Positions 12,063-23,744 of a stretch of DNA of 64,000 nt are shown here, piece after piece. The notes under the pieces are model-generated. The model made no database searches. It worked only from the letters and a program-made list of their open reading frames with translations, and was not told the DNA's origin. This DNA comes from Pictodentalium vernedei. Taxonomy: Eukaryota > Mollusca > Scaphopoda > Dentaliida > Dentaliidae. Location of the stretch: assembly GCA_031216915.1 (NCBI GenBank), contig CM062293.1, positions 153,520,285-153,584,284 of the forward strand. The letters are read 5' to 3'. The position numbers and the translations under genes were made by a program. Each line of letters starts with the position of its first letter. Within the stretch, counting starts at the first letter, position 1.

Positions 12063-12287
12063 TTAACCCTTTACCTAACCTGAAAAGCAGACGACACTTG
12101 CAAAAATAATTCTTGAATCACTAATTTTTTTCATTTTTTGTCTCAAAAACATAGGTTATGACCCCTCGTTGGAACGAGCTCGACCTATGTTTTTGAGACA
12201 AAAAATGAAAAAAATAATGAAAATTAATTGGCGATTTTTGAGAATAGCGCAAACCGGTTTTGGCAGTTACGTTAGGTAAAGGGTTAA
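12063..12287 (-). mobile_element. MITE A with a centre deletion
   Basis: TTAA ends at 12063-12066 and 12284-12287, and both outer arms are intact and in minus orientation. The right half of the central palindrome has lost about 27 bp: GAGCTCGAC joins directly to CTATG. The lost segment ends with the same AC dinucleotide that precedes it, a microhomology-style junction. Confidence 0.88.
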
Positions 12288-12549
12288 CTGTCAAACGAGC
12301 GGTATGTTGAATTTGATACTCTCCAAACAGGAACCAGGGGTGGTGGGGTTTCTAAATTGTTCTCAAAATCTCTGTTCTCTACTCCTCTTGATAGGGGGTT
12401 AAGTGTTTTCGTTTTTCTACAACGATAAAATATTTTACTTCCCATTTTTTGATATTTCTGGGAAAATCAACGAAATTGTGCACTTTTGAAAGTTTGTCTA
12501 TCACACACCAACGCTCTTTTTGTATCACACTGGATACACTTTGTTTTGG

Positions 12550-12840
12550 TTGTTTAATTGTGGGTTTAACAACACTTTCAGCAGCCAGGGTCACACGGTG
12601 TCGGACAGTTTTACGAGTGGAGGAAGCCGGAGTACCCAGAGAGAACCAAACAGCAGCGGCAAGAAACAGTCAGACCCTCCAGCTTTAATTTTGCACAAGC
12701 AGAGTTAACATAGGTTGAAGGCAAGTGCACCGCCAATGCACCCCCGTGCGCATGAGCAATTGGAGTTAAATGTCTTACCCAAGGACACAATGCAGCGACC
12801 GCTGGTCAGGATCAACCCGCTGACCCTTTGGTTTAACCCT
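12550..12840 (-). mobile_element. SINE copy, old
   Basis: It follows the SINE in minus orientation: GGGTTTAACAACACTTTC near the tail end, GTCGGACAGTTTTACG, GAGGAAGCCGGAGTACCCAG, GTTGAAGGCAAGTGCACCG, then AGGACACAATGCAGCGACCG and a worn tRNA-like head ending near TTTGGTTTAACCCTG. No target-site duplication could be read. Confidence 0.75.
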
Positions 12841-13038
12841 GAAGTTCTCAGATAAATGTTACATAAACAAATGCCGTATATACGTGCACAGAGCTGCAAA
12901 TTACTTAAGTGTTTCTGCATAATTGCTGGCTGCTTATACAGGTAGCCAACAATGATGTAAAACACTGTTAAGATAAATGCATTCTACCAGTTGAGTTCCC
13001 AGGAAGAATACACATGGGAAAACTTTTTCTGAGTAATA

Positions 13039-13286
13039 TTAACTGGTTGAGGGCTAGATTATTTTTGGTGGTCTGAATTTGTTATTCAGATTTTGTTTTA
13101 TTACAAATTATTGGAGAGTGATCACAGGCATTCTCCAGTAATTTGTAATAGAACACATGTATATAAACAAAACCGTATTTGTATTTGAATGAGTAGGAAA
13201 CATTAGCAAAGAAAATGTGGGCTTTTGCGCTGATACCCTCATTTTTTGAAAGCCCTGATAGTGGCTTCTAGCACTCAACCAGTTAA
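13039..13286. mobile_element. TTAA-flanked palindromic MITE, family C
   Basis: TTAA at 13039-13042 and 13283-13286 flanks terminal repeats CTGGTTGAGGGCTAGA and TCTAGCACTCAACCAG. A central hairpin pairs TTTTATTACAAATTATTGG with CCAGTAATTTGTAAT. It is 248 bp, the same length as the copy at 43406-43653. The target site matches families A, B and E while the terminal sequence is unrelated to A. Confidence 0.88.
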
Positions 13287-13316
13287 AAGGGTTGTTTACG
13301 GTTGTATTGGCACGCA

Positions 13317-13462
13317 AGGGTTAAGTCACAATTCTCTAACCACTGAACCACTGCACTAACTTTCAGTTTCTACAACTTACTAAGTTTGCACAAGCAATTA
13401 GCAGCAGTTGAAGACAAGTGCACCTTAATACAAAGCGCCACCGTGTCCTCACAATGGGCACA
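13317..13462 (-). mobile_element. Rearranged SINE pieces
   Basis: The minus strand of about 13321-13356 reads GCAGTGGTTCAGTGGTTAG, a tRNA-like A box head. To its right, 13384-13462 carries the SINE body (GTTGAAGACAAGTGCACC, CACCGTGTCCTCAC) in minus orientation. The order is not that of an intact minus-strand copy, so these are fragments of two insertions or a rearranged one. Confidence 0.45.
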
Positions 13463-13522
13463 AGTACCAAAGGGAAATGTATATATAAATGTGAACAATG
13501 ACAATTCGCATCACCTTTTCCT

Positions 13523-13760
13523 TTAACCCTTTACCTAACGCAACGTCCAAAACCGGCCAGCGCTATTCTCAAAAATCGCCAATTAATTTTCATTATTTTT
13601 TCATTTTTTGTCACAAAAACATAGGTTATGACCCCTCGTCGAGCTCGTTCCAACGAGGGGTCATAACCTATGTTTTTGAGACAAAAAAATGAAAAAAAGT
13701 AGTTATTCAAGAATTATTTTTGCAAGTGTCGTCTGCTTTTCAGGTTAGGTAAAGGGTTAA
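13523..13760 (+). mobile_element. MITE A with a centre deletion in the left arm
   Basis: TTAA ends at 13523-13526 and 13757-13760. Both outer arms are well preserved in plus orientation. The left palindrome arm reads CCCTCG then TCGAGCTCG, having lost 14 bp between two CTCG repeats, while the right arm is complete. The lesion lies on the opposite arm from the one at 12063. Confidence 0.9.
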
Positions 13761-14033
13761 CGAAGCTCCTTTTTGACTGATAAGTTTTTTTTCATCGACA
13801 ATTTGGGGTTGGATATGTAAACACTGAGCATGTACTTACAAGCACAAGGGTCTTGAAACGTATACGCATCATATAATCTAAATTATTTATTCTAGGTATA
13901 TCTGTTTTAACTATATAAGGTGCAGAAAGAATTTCGTGCAAACTAAAATAAGCCTCTTGCCTTACAAAATTGGTATAAACTGGATACTTTTAAAAAAATT
14001 CCCATTGGTAAATTGAATCTACATTTCCACCAT

Positions 14034-14142
14034 TATTGTTTAATTAAATGTTTATGAATTGTTCATCAAATCTAGTCATGACTGACCTCACAAAAACCAT
14101 GACTAGATATGATGACTTTTTAAAAACAATATTCAGTAGGTT
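14034..14142. repeat. Hairpin with an ATCTAGTCATG stem
   Basis: AAATCTAGTCATGACTG and CCATGACTAGATATGATG form the inner stem, and weaker pairing (TTGTTTAATTAAA against TTTTTAAAAACAAT) extends it. A relative with the same stem lies at about 62523-62640. Confidence 0.5.
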
Positions 14143-14198
14143 TATTGTTAAATAGAGGATCTACGTTGTTTTTGTGAATATCGGGAATTATCTCATGA

Positions 14199-14755
14199 GT
14201 GTGGACCTGAAAGTTTTATTTTTCACGCCTGCGAGAGTGAAAATAATGATTTTCAGGCCCATACGATTGACATAATTCCAGATATTCACTCAAACAGCGT
14301 AGATTTTCTTTTTATTATATGCTACGTCACATTTTACTGCGCAATATTCAGCCCAATTCGATTGCAAATAGTTTCCAGACAATAACAAAAAGCTGCTGAT
14401 CGTTCCTTTGAGCCGACGTTCAACACCACGTCATGTGCCAAAGCGTAACGTCATTTAGGAAACTACTGAAAAAAAATCATCGTGTGGACCTGAAATTATT
14501 TTTCACTCGCGCAAGTGCTCGTGAAAAATAAAACTTGCCGGCACACACTCATGAAATAATTCCAGATACTGACTAAAACAGAGTAGATTTTCTTTTTTGC
14601 TATATGCTACGAGACATTTTATTGCACAACAGTCTGCCCAATTCGACCCTAAATGCGCACGTTTTAAAACAATAACATAGATCAGCTGATCGTTCTTTCA
14701 AGGCGACGTAATGCAGTGTAGTGTGACGTCATTTAGGAAGTTACTGACGGATATT
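14199..14755. repeat. Diverged tandem duplication, period 283 bp
   Basis: GTGTGGACCTGAAA starts at 14199 and again at 14482. Both copies then carry a TTTTTCAC inverted pair, an AATTCCAGATA block, a GTAGATTTTCTTTTT block, a TATATGCTACG block, and end with GTCATTTAGGAA and TACTGA. Each copy holds a small inverted repeat at its start. No coding frame is shared. It could be a tandem pair of one mobile element. Confidence 0.65.
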
Positions 14756-15043
14756 CCTCGATATCCATCGAGTCGATGAATATCGAGAAATATCTTTTTG
14801 ATAATTTACGATAATTCAGAGGTTAGCATATAATAATGACCACTCCCAGTCATGTTTACGAGAATATCTGTGATCTATTCTAATCTTCTCCTGAAATCTT
14901 CAGTTGACCTGAAGCTATCGATATAAATATTTAGGGGAATGGTAACGTTCTCTCTCCTCTTTGGAAAGTTTTCGGTCCCCGTACCTGGAACGAGAGCAGT
15001 TTATGAATGATTGCGTAGTGTTAGAATCATATATGGCGTTGTG

Positions 15044-15292
15044 TTAACCCTTTACCCAACGTAACGGCCAAAACCGGCCAGCGGTATTCTCAAAAATCGC
15101 CAATCAATTTTCATTATTTTTTCATTTTTTGTCTCAAAAACATAGGTTATGGCCCCTCGTTGGAACGAGCTCGTCGAGCTCGTTCCAACGAGGGGTCATA
15201 ACTTATGTCTTTGGGACAAAAAATGAAAAAAATTAGCTATTCAAGAATTTTTTTGCAAGTGTCGTCTGCTTTTTCATGTTAGGTAAAAGAGT
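15044..15292 (+). mobile_element. TTAA-flanked palindromic MITE, family A
   Basis: The left TTAA is at 15044-15047, followed by CCCTTTACCCAACGTAACGG. The central palindrome is almost complete, turning at CGAGCTCGTCGAGCTCG. The right terminus is worn (GTTAGGTAAAAGAGTTTA), so the right TTAA is lost. Confidence 0.9.
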
Positions 15293-15773
15293 TTATTGTC
15301 ACTCTTCACCAATAAGTTTGTCAAGCCGATCTCTTTACCGAGGCATTACAAAATTAAAATCTTCATAAGCAATGAACCGTACAATCTGATGACAGTGAGG
15401 AAATAGTCAAATATCGCGGTGTCTGTTTTGATGAAAACTTCTGGCCGCTTCATAAACGATATTTCTTCTTCGTCTCGTCGGCAGTTTCGACACAGAGTAA
15501 TGCCCATAATCTGAGCTATACTGTAAACATCACAAATATTTTGTACACTGAAACTAATGTCGAATTTTTGCCTCATTCCAAAAGCGACTTAGAGAGTAAA
15601 ATCCCCAAATGAACTGATTTTCCCTGACCGACCAGTAATCCAATCCAGTCCTGAGCACTCTACATGCATACATTTAGGTACTACACTGCAATGGGTTATA
15701 TATGCACATCATTCAATGTAACACGAGGTGCCATGGTTGCCTTTATATGAACCTCAATTCCAGGGACCTCAAT

Positions 15774-15814
15774 AGATCTGTGATGCCTGACAAGTTGTCA
15801 GGCATCACTGATCT
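15774..15814. repeat. 41-bp near-perfect palindrome
   Basis: TGATGCCTGACAA faces TTGTCAGGCATCA across a single G, inside an AGATC...GATCT frame with one mismatched pair. It is short and has no second copy in the window. Confidence 0.7.
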
Positions 15815-17391
15815 TTTGGGGTTTCTGGAAAAACGATATTTACTGGAACTTGACATATGTCACACTGGTGGATCCTCTCTCCAGAAAAAGGCCCATTCCC
15901 AATTTTTATGGACTAAACCGTGTTATTGTGCAAAATAAACTCACTCGTTATAATTTTGACGTAATGACCCATTGCGGCGAACTTATTATCAATTATTGTA
16001 TTTTTCGCCATGCATTTCATTTATTACTGTCCTTCTTTGACAGTCTTTAGCTTACAGACAAGACTTTGTGCAAAGTGAAAAAAATATAATTCTATCACAT
16101 CCTGCGTATCGCATCCAATGTTTGATATCGCATCAATGTTTTACAGCCTCGAGCCGTCAACTTGGAACACTACATTCTAAATCAAAGACACATGGATCAT
16201 CCAAAGATAAGTCTTTGGTTTGCTAGATATAAGTAGTGCGGGTGAAAGTTGAAGGCTAATATTCCCTTGAAACGGCAAATTTGCACTGTTTATTCTGATG
16301 ACATTACACCTGACTGCTGTTTGTAGAAACTAAAGAGAGTGTATTTAAAATGGATGACGCTTGTTTGGTCAGGGTCAATCAATTGTATTTGTTTTCTTTC
16401 CGTAAACATCTATATCGACGTAAAATGAATAGAAATTCTCGTAACATTCAATCTTTAATTTAAAAGAATAATTAACATATAATTTGCTTTTAACGCACTC
16501 AACGCTGGAACCTGGAGAACTGCAAAGTGTTAGAATTTTTCAATATCGTTGTATGTACCTGTCAACATTTTCCACTTCTACAGTGCACGGAAAGAGGATT
16601 GCAACCAAAAACAAACTGCAGAGTTTACACCCAGGCAACAACTCATTTTCTGTGAAAAAGCATATAATCGAACCAACGATCCTTCGCGTTGTTTTGCAAT
16701 GCCGTGGCTCTCATTCCAAAACCCTCGCGGTTACTGATGCAGAAAGACGGATCGAACCAGCGTCCGCACTGAAAGAAGTGGACACATATCGGTATACCAT
16801 TTTGCTTCGGTTTTTAATAAACTGCGCAATTCCATTATAATCTCGACACTTAGGTTGACAAACTTCGTCCAAATACCTGCCACTGACAGTAATTACCACG
16901 AATGCATCGGACAGTCCAAGACAAGAATGGAAATATCCTAATGAACCAGGATAATTTGGACAGTGCACGGTGTTCCGTACCGGTTTTCTACAGGAAGCAC
17001 GCAAAGCCTTTCACCTTTCGGAGAAAATTAACTGCTACCGGATCTACGACGATTTGGGTAACACTCTCACAACCCCGCTGACCAGAATTTATGGACGTGG
17101 CCCTGGAAATCAACAGCTATGAACTAGAGAGGCACAACGGAAATTACCCAGATCGCATTAGAGTATATTGTGATCTAGAAACGATACTACAAATTACACT
17201 CGAAGGAATAGTGGATCATCCGGCAAATAGCCATAGCTACAATGTCTAATGTTTATGGATGTTAGATGGCAGCTTCGGGTGCTGACGGTCGGTACCAAGG
17301 ATACTTTGATCTGATGATAGCGCCGTTTGACTTCGACGTTTCATTTGTACATCAAACGGTTCTACACTCGTCAATAATGAATGGCTATACT
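15815..17391. other. Unassigned stretch with weak ORFs
   Basis: A plus ORF of 118 codons (16484-16840) and an overlapping minus ORF of 97 codons (16711-17004) show no family motif. Between about 16965 and 17252, two plus-strand frames without ATG read as protein-like text, one of about 55 codons ending near 17120 and the next starting near 17079, as if joined by a frameshift. None of this reaches the level of a gene call. Confidence 0.4.
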
Positions 17392-17590
17392 TTAACCCTT
17401 TACCTAACATATCGGTCAAACCCGACTAGCGCTATTCACAAAAATCACCATTCAATTTTTATTACTTGAAAATTTTTTGTCTCAAAAACATAGCTTATGA
17501 CCCTTATTGGAACGAGTTTGTTAAGCTCGTTCCAATGAGGGGTCGTAAGCTATGTCTTTGACGCAAAAATGAAAAAAAGTTATTCTATAG
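17392..17590 (+). mobile_element. MITE A lacking its right end
   Basis: TTAA (17392-17395) and CCCTTTACCTAACATATCGG begin a plus copy. The palindrome is imperfect: AACGAGTTTGTTAAGCTCG at the turn, with GACGCAAAAATG in place of GAGACAAAAAATG. Similarity stops after GAAAAAAAGTTATTC, so the right outer arm and TTAA are missing. Confidence 0.8.
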
Positions 17591-18419
17591 CCATTCGGTA
17601 ATCTAAAGTTATGTAATGTATCGCATTACGAAAGACAGTGATTCATCCGATACTTGCTTGAAATACTGTTTTGTGTTCACCGAGTCGTTCTGCCGAGTGC
17701 ACCTATTACGCAGATGCTCTATATAGTTCTCGCTGATTCCATTCGTCTCCTTGAACGAAATAAAGCAATGTATTATGCAATGTTCAACATAATGTTTCTA
17801 AAAGGAATGGTCGAGGACACACTGTTTTCACAATTTGGGCGCATGTACGTTGTATTTATATAAAAATTCCGCGGACCTGTTAATAAAATTATTACCGATC
17901 ATCCTTATTAATTTCTTGCCCACATTTTCGTCTGTTCGACAACGAACGAGTTTTCCTTTGCTTAAAACATTGCGTCGAAACGCGCACATGCAAAAGGCAT
18001 TGTACATAAAATACAGCTCTAACGGTTCGAAATGCTGCAAAACTTTTCAGCGGGAAACTTTATGCTCCCAATATAACGACATGGGAAACAAATACTCTAA
18101 CAGTCTTGTACAAATAGAAAAACAACACGTGTGGAAATGGTGATATATGACTCCTCATACTCTCGCTTTTCATAACTTTGATCAGCTCTGCGTTTTCCCT
18201 CAGCAGTGGCATCTGGGTTAAGACTATGGTTAGTAGCACATAAGCGTTCTAATGAAAACATGCATACCAGAATAGACACTTATATTTGGTCAGGGTCAAA
18301 TGAATGAAACGTATACATATATATGGTACGTGCTGAAAAAGTCCTTCAGAAACAGTTTTTTTCCTGAGTGTAGTGAGGAGATGGCTTAGCTAGATTGACC
18401 GCCCTCTACCACCCCCATG

Positions 18420-19130
18420 GATAAAAAAAAATGATAGCAGATTACTAGTTGCATCATGTACAAGTTCATTAAGGCTTAAGCTTATTCATACCCATTTATG
18501 GTCTTCCTTCTGTTGAAATAAAGAAACGAATTACAATCAACGATGAGTATTACGGCAGCTGGATGAATGACCACTGTCCCTGTACTGACGTTAACAGCAT
18601 AAAGTAGCACAATGTGGTGGTAAGAAAAAGAGAATGAAAAACATACCAAAACAGCAAAAAACAAAACCCAAAAATCAAAGACAGAACAAAATAAACCCGT
18701 TTAGAAAACGGTTAATATAAGAAAACCCCATAACTAGATTAGCTGCCTACCTGCATCCTCATAGATGTAAATTTGAGAGAAGAACACCAGGCATACAGTA
18801 GGAGATGCATCTATTGCCATTTACGTATCATGTTCATTAAGATTTACACTTACTGGAACCCAACCATAATCATCTTTTTGTTCAAATAAAGATGCGAATT
18901 ATAATCTATGGCAAGGTTTATGAAAACTGAATGAATAATCTCTGACCATATACCGATGTTTACTGGCATAAAGTTGTGTTATTTTGCCACGAGATAAAAT
19001 AAAAACGTGTAAGAAATTAAAAATATGAGATAAAGTCGTTAAGCACAAGAGTAAACGATTAATGAAAACGAATTCCTTACACGAAGAAAAATAAAAGGGT
19101 AAAATACCCAAAACAGATCTCAAAGACTAT
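18420..19130. repeat. Ancient tandem duplication, offset about 368 bp
   Basis: The pairs TTCATTAAGGCTTA / TTCATTAAGATTTA, AATAAAGAAACGAATTA / AATAAAGATGCGAATTA and AGCATAAAGTAGC / GGCATAAAGTTG recur in the same order about 368 bp apart. Divergence is high, and insertions between the blocks keep it from being exact. No exon or element type was recognised. Confidence 0.45.
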
Positions 19131-19482
19131 ACCTTTCTCAATTTCTATTTACACAAACTCGTGAATTCCGCACTTCTAAACGAAAAATTATATTTGAACC
19201 GGGTGTAAGTAAATACATATATCATAAACTAGTTTACGAATACAGCCACCTACTACCGGTAAAGGTCAAAGGGGGCAAAAGCAACGACTGTATGGCTTAT
19301 CATTGAAGACCATGAGCACGTTAACAAAATATGGAGATGTTGGAAACAAACATTAGGCAAACAGTGTTCGCACAGCACCTTAATCAGAAAAGCATCGGCC
19401 GCGTCGAAAACAACGACAACAACGGCGATAAACAATAGTTGCGAGCTTTCATGTTCCCCCCTGAAACTATCTCACGCTTCAA

Positions 19483-19589
19483 GACTGTTAAAAATACGAC
19501 GACCAATAATTATGGGCGCTCATAAAGCTCAAACTTATTGTGAGCTTTATGAACGCCCACAATTATTGGTCGTCGTACTTTTAACAGTC
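19483..19589. repeat. 107-bp near-perfect palindrome
   Basis: The arms run from GACTGTTAAAAATACGACG to CGTCGTACTTTTAACAGTC and also pair CCAATAATTATGGGCGCTC with GAACGCCCACAATTATTGG. Only a handful of mismatches appear over arms of about 50 nt. There is no second copy here; it is most likely a recent single MITE-like hairpin. Confidence 0.75.
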
Positions 19590-20445
19590 ATACGTCATTT
19601 GATAATTTTATAAATTTAAGGCGATTTGGTGGCACTGGGAGTCCGAAAATCTACATAAAACAAGGTGTATTTTTAACTCTTTAATCTCTGAAACCACAGA
19701 ATTTATCAGGACGTTTACTTTTATTGGTGGGATATCTTTCTTTCTCTCTGAACTGTATAGTGACACCTGACTGAAACAACCTCCGAAGCGTCACATTCAA
19801 TATTTTTAAAGGAAAAAAGAGTCATCTTTTCTGATAAAATGTTAACAAAGAAATATCAACTTTGTGTTGGACGAAGAGGATTAAATATTATGTTTACTGT
19901 CATCTCTATCACGTCTGCCCATGAACTGGTTCGAATTCAAAAAAAAATTAATGATATGTATTAGTAAAAACGACTAAGTTTAGCCAAATAACACGATATT
20001 GTATTTTCCAAATGGTTTGTAACACTATATTCTTCAACATGACACGATCCATGAATGATGCAAAGGTAAAAAAAATGAATTTTTGCGGTCCTTTTCCAAT
20101 ACTAATGAACAGACAAATCTGTTTCTGTTTCTTGTTTCTGTTTGAGGGAAGCGACGTCAAAGACATAAACTAACCAAATGCGACCTAAAGTATCGAATGC
20201 TTTGGCTGTTGGCAATCATTTGTCAAGAAAATTCCATTAATCACGACACGATTAACTGCAATTAAAAATGAGGCATTAACAGGCTAAGAAAAAGAAGCGG
20301 CAGCAGAAATGACGCAAAACTGCAGCAGATATTATACTGGAAAATGATCACATTTACACATTCTGGATATGTGGACGTTTCATTTAAACTGTCAATAAAA
20401 AAATGTTCGCTAGTCTGAGGCATCCACGTTGTTGTTTAATGACCC
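19590..20445. other. Unassigned stretch
   Basis: No repeat or exon recognised. Short ORFs (minus 19948-20166) carry no motif. Confidence 0.45.
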
Positions 20446-20692
20446 TTAACCCTTGACCTTGGTAACCGACATTAAGGCCCGGCGTTACTCACAAAAATCG
20501 TTATTCAAATTGTATTATTTTTTCAATTATTTTCATCAAAACATAGCTTATGACCCCTCATGGGAACGTAGTACTTCCAGATCTCGTTCCAGTGAGGGTT
20601 CCCAAGCTATGTTTTTCATGCAAAATAAAAATGTGTAGTTGTTTACGAATTGTGTTTGCACGTGGCGTCTGCTATTTGTGCTAGGTAATGGA
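20446..20692 (+). mobile_element. MITE A, worn
   Basis: TTAACCCTTGACCTTGGTAACC at the left, CATAGCTTATGACCCCTCATG and GAACG in the centre, GTGGCGTCTGCTATTTGTGC and CTAGGTAATGG at the right. Substitutions affect about one base in five, making this one of the oldest recognisable copies. Confidence 0.75.
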
Positions 20693-21740
20693 TTCAATAT
20701 AACATTATTAACATTAAGAGAGAGAGATTGGGTTGGGCAATACTATCATTAGTCTACCGCCTGTCAAAAGAGAAACAAAATATTTTTACATAGCATCAGT
20801 TACTTAGAGCCGGGGTCAAACAAACAGAAGTGAAACGAAAGATGTTTTATCTACATACATTTCTATATATTTATCCGAAAACGATACACACATGCACCAA
20901 ATTCAAGGTTAGATATTTTCGATACTTCTTATAAAAATGGCTCAATAAACACACGGAACTTATAAAAAATAAAAAACGTTCTCTGTGGAGACGGTAAACT
21001 AAACTCCAAATATGTGAGTTAACTCGTAGCTAACAAATGGGAAGAAACGACCTGAGCTATCCACAAAAATCGCCATTAAGGCTAAAAATAAAAATGTGTT
21101 TTGATTCTCAGGCAATATCTCATTGAATTTGAACCTCCTCATTGGACATTTGTATTGCCTTTCAGTGACTTTCGATATTAGTACAAGCTCATGGAGATCC
21201 GAAACTTTTTTACATTTTTTTATTTATGCAGATTTATTTATTTGCGACTCCAATATGTTTGTCATGTTATCATATATGGGAGAGTGCCTATAGGCTCTCT
21301 CACATAAATTGTAACGAGTCAAATCCCCATAGATTAAATACTTGTATTTCAAAGATAATATGAAGAGCATCGAAAGAATATGAAGTCTTTGAATTGCAGT
21401 ACCTACAGTTTGTTTTTAGAGGAATGTTTTTTTTTCAAATTAAAAATGAATTTATTTGTATAACTATGCACTTTCTATATTTCTGTGTGTAAAACGACAG
21501 CCGAAATCCTTTCCATGTTTTGCTCACTTTTTCAAAACAAACAAAAATAAAAATTAAAAATAAAACCAGCCCTCCATCTCTGATTTGAAACAAAAATGGC
21601 TTGAGAATCAATTAATTTATTTTGTATGGCCTAAGATTTCATTTTTTAGGCTTTCTCAAGCCTAGTTTGGAAAAGACTCTTATCATTCTTCTTTTTCAAA
21701 GATTTTTCTTCATTACTTTTTTTTTTATTTTTTTTTTCTC
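20693..21740. other. Unassigned stretch with one old hairpin
   Basis: A small hairpin at 21273-21305 (GGGAGAGTGCC facing GGCTCTCTC) resembles the centre of MITE family C (GGAGAGTGCCCACAGGCAC) and may be its remnant. No other feature was recognised. Confidence 0.4.
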
Positions 21741-21744
21741 CGCC

Positions 21745-22085
21745 GTAATTTTGTCTGTTGCACAGCTCAAAAACAGGCTGTACGATTTTAACCAAATTTG
21801 ACATGCTTATGTAAAGTCATAGAATCTACTGACATGAGGTATCGACATGTCTGGGGAAACGCTTATTTTCAAAATCTTCTGCCCAAACCATCAAACTTTC
21901 ACCATTTTTCAACATACCCTCAAAAAGAAGCTGAACGATTTCAACCAAATCTGGCATACTTATGTATTTGTCATAAAATCTACTGACATGAGGTATCGTC
22001 ATATTCATGAAAACGCTTAATTTCAAAATATTCTGCCAAAACCATCAAAATTTCACCATTTTTCAAAAGTCTCAAAATTGTTAAC
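21745..22085. repeat. Two-unit tandem repeat, period about 153 bp
   Basis: ACGATTTTAACCAAAT at about 21782 and ACGATTTCAACCAAAT at about 21935 start two units that share CATACTTATG, TCTACTGACATGAGGTATCG and CATCAAAATTTCACCATTT blocks. The unit length matches those of the longer tandem-core elements nearby, so it is probably a short member of that class. Confidence 0.65.
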
Positions 22086-23744
22086 AGTTGTTTAGCTCAA
22101 ATGTTCGAAACATTTAGAGCATAATATAATGCACCAAAATCACTACACAAATATTACAAAATTAACCCCTATTGGCCAAAAAACGACATGAATATAGCAT
22201 TTTTTTCTCCAAAATTGACCAGCTTCAAGGGCAAATTTCTCCATTGGCAAGGTCGTTGTAGTATTTTTCCGAACGTGTTGATGCAACAATGATTGCAGAA
22301 GAAAGTTACTGTTTACTTTTTAATCTCAGATTCAACCCCGAAGCACAATGAGGGCGAGAATAAGAGTGCCATTTGAAAATGCCAATATTAGCCAACTTTG
22401 ATTACTTTTTTTTATCGTTTTGCAAAGGATTAATTTCAAAGACTTTGCTTTTGATGGAAAACCCCACGTGAAAGCCTTTTGTCAATTCGTAGCGAAGTTA
22501 GTAATATAATGCAAGAAATACTGACAAACAGTTCAACATCCCTTTAATCAACTCATTTTGACTTGAACTGTATTTATCACTCTGTACACTAGCTCTCTAG
22601 ATAGTATAAACAATATCATCAAGCACACAACCAATTTATGTGTGACAGTAATTTCTGTTACATGTATTTCATCTTATCTGAAACAGATATGTTGGAAATT
22701 TTGTGAAATGATTGGAGTGGGAAGCTTACCCTCTTTTGTTGACAAGTTCCACACATTCACAAATAGACAGGATGTTAGAGAATAAATTTATTATTGGTAT
22801 TTAAGGTCACTTTCAGCATCTATGGCTGTGTCGTGACCATAACATAGGTATTTATTCAACTATAGGTATTTATTCAAGTTTAGCTAATCGTTGACACCTG
22901 AGTCGCATACTTTAGACGGCTTCCTCCCCAGGCGTTGGTTGGCGGATCCTATTTTACTACAATATAATAAAGAAGAATAAATTCAGTGTCGCGTTGTTTT
23001 TGAAAATGGCTTCCAATCGATCTCTAGCTTCTCTGCTCTCTCTAATTATGTGCTGAATCTCTGTTTCTATTGTCCGCGTATAGCCTTTAACTCAAGATTC
23101 TCCGTGTCAGGCTCCGAGGGCGCTACCTCCTTAACAAAACTCTTGTTATCAGGTGTAAAGATAATCAAAATGATCGATAGTTTACTGTACAATACAGTCT
23201 GTCTTTTCACATTAAAAAGTTGGGAAACCCGTAATTTGTCCAACAAATTACAATTCTCTAGTTTCAGTTTGTTTTCCTGCTGTTCGTTATTGATAAAAAA
23301 TTAATTTCAGTTTAACTGAAATAGTGACGCTGCCTATCCTCAAGTGGTGATAAAAATGTGTGCTCCTTCGCCTGTATATATGAATGGCTGTAATATAATA
23401 TGCTTTTGGACACCGTTCTACTAGCCATTTCCAATACTATATCAAATAACAGTAAATTGGCAGTTTAATTTAAAATTGGATATGTCATTCGACACGAATG
23501 CCTCGATTTAAACGCTTGTAGCTTAATTAACAGTTTACAATATCTCCATGTATAGGACAAATAAATAACCACTTGCAATATTTCCGTCTCTAATACTCTT
23601 AGTAATCTGAAATTCTATGTACTTCTAAGTTTAAATTACAGTTAAGTAACTTTGTGAAACAAGACAATCAGTAAATGTGATGGATGCTCCCCGACAATAG
23701 ACTTAGTTAACAAGAAGATTCGTAAAATTGTAGTCCCCCGCTAT
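22086..23744. other. Unassigned stretch
   Basis: AT-rich, with no recognised repeat family, RNA gene or exon. An 84-codon plus ORF (23050-23304) has no motif. A 19-bp palindrome, ATTTCAGTTTAACTGAAAT, lies at about 23303-23321. Confidence 0.45.

Noticed and set aside
16711..17004. Minus ORF with CPNYPGSLGYFHSC, recalling the start of a CUB domain
   Set aside because: Only a short string resembles the family; the later cysteine and the acidic pattern of CUB domains are not in place, and the length is within chance.
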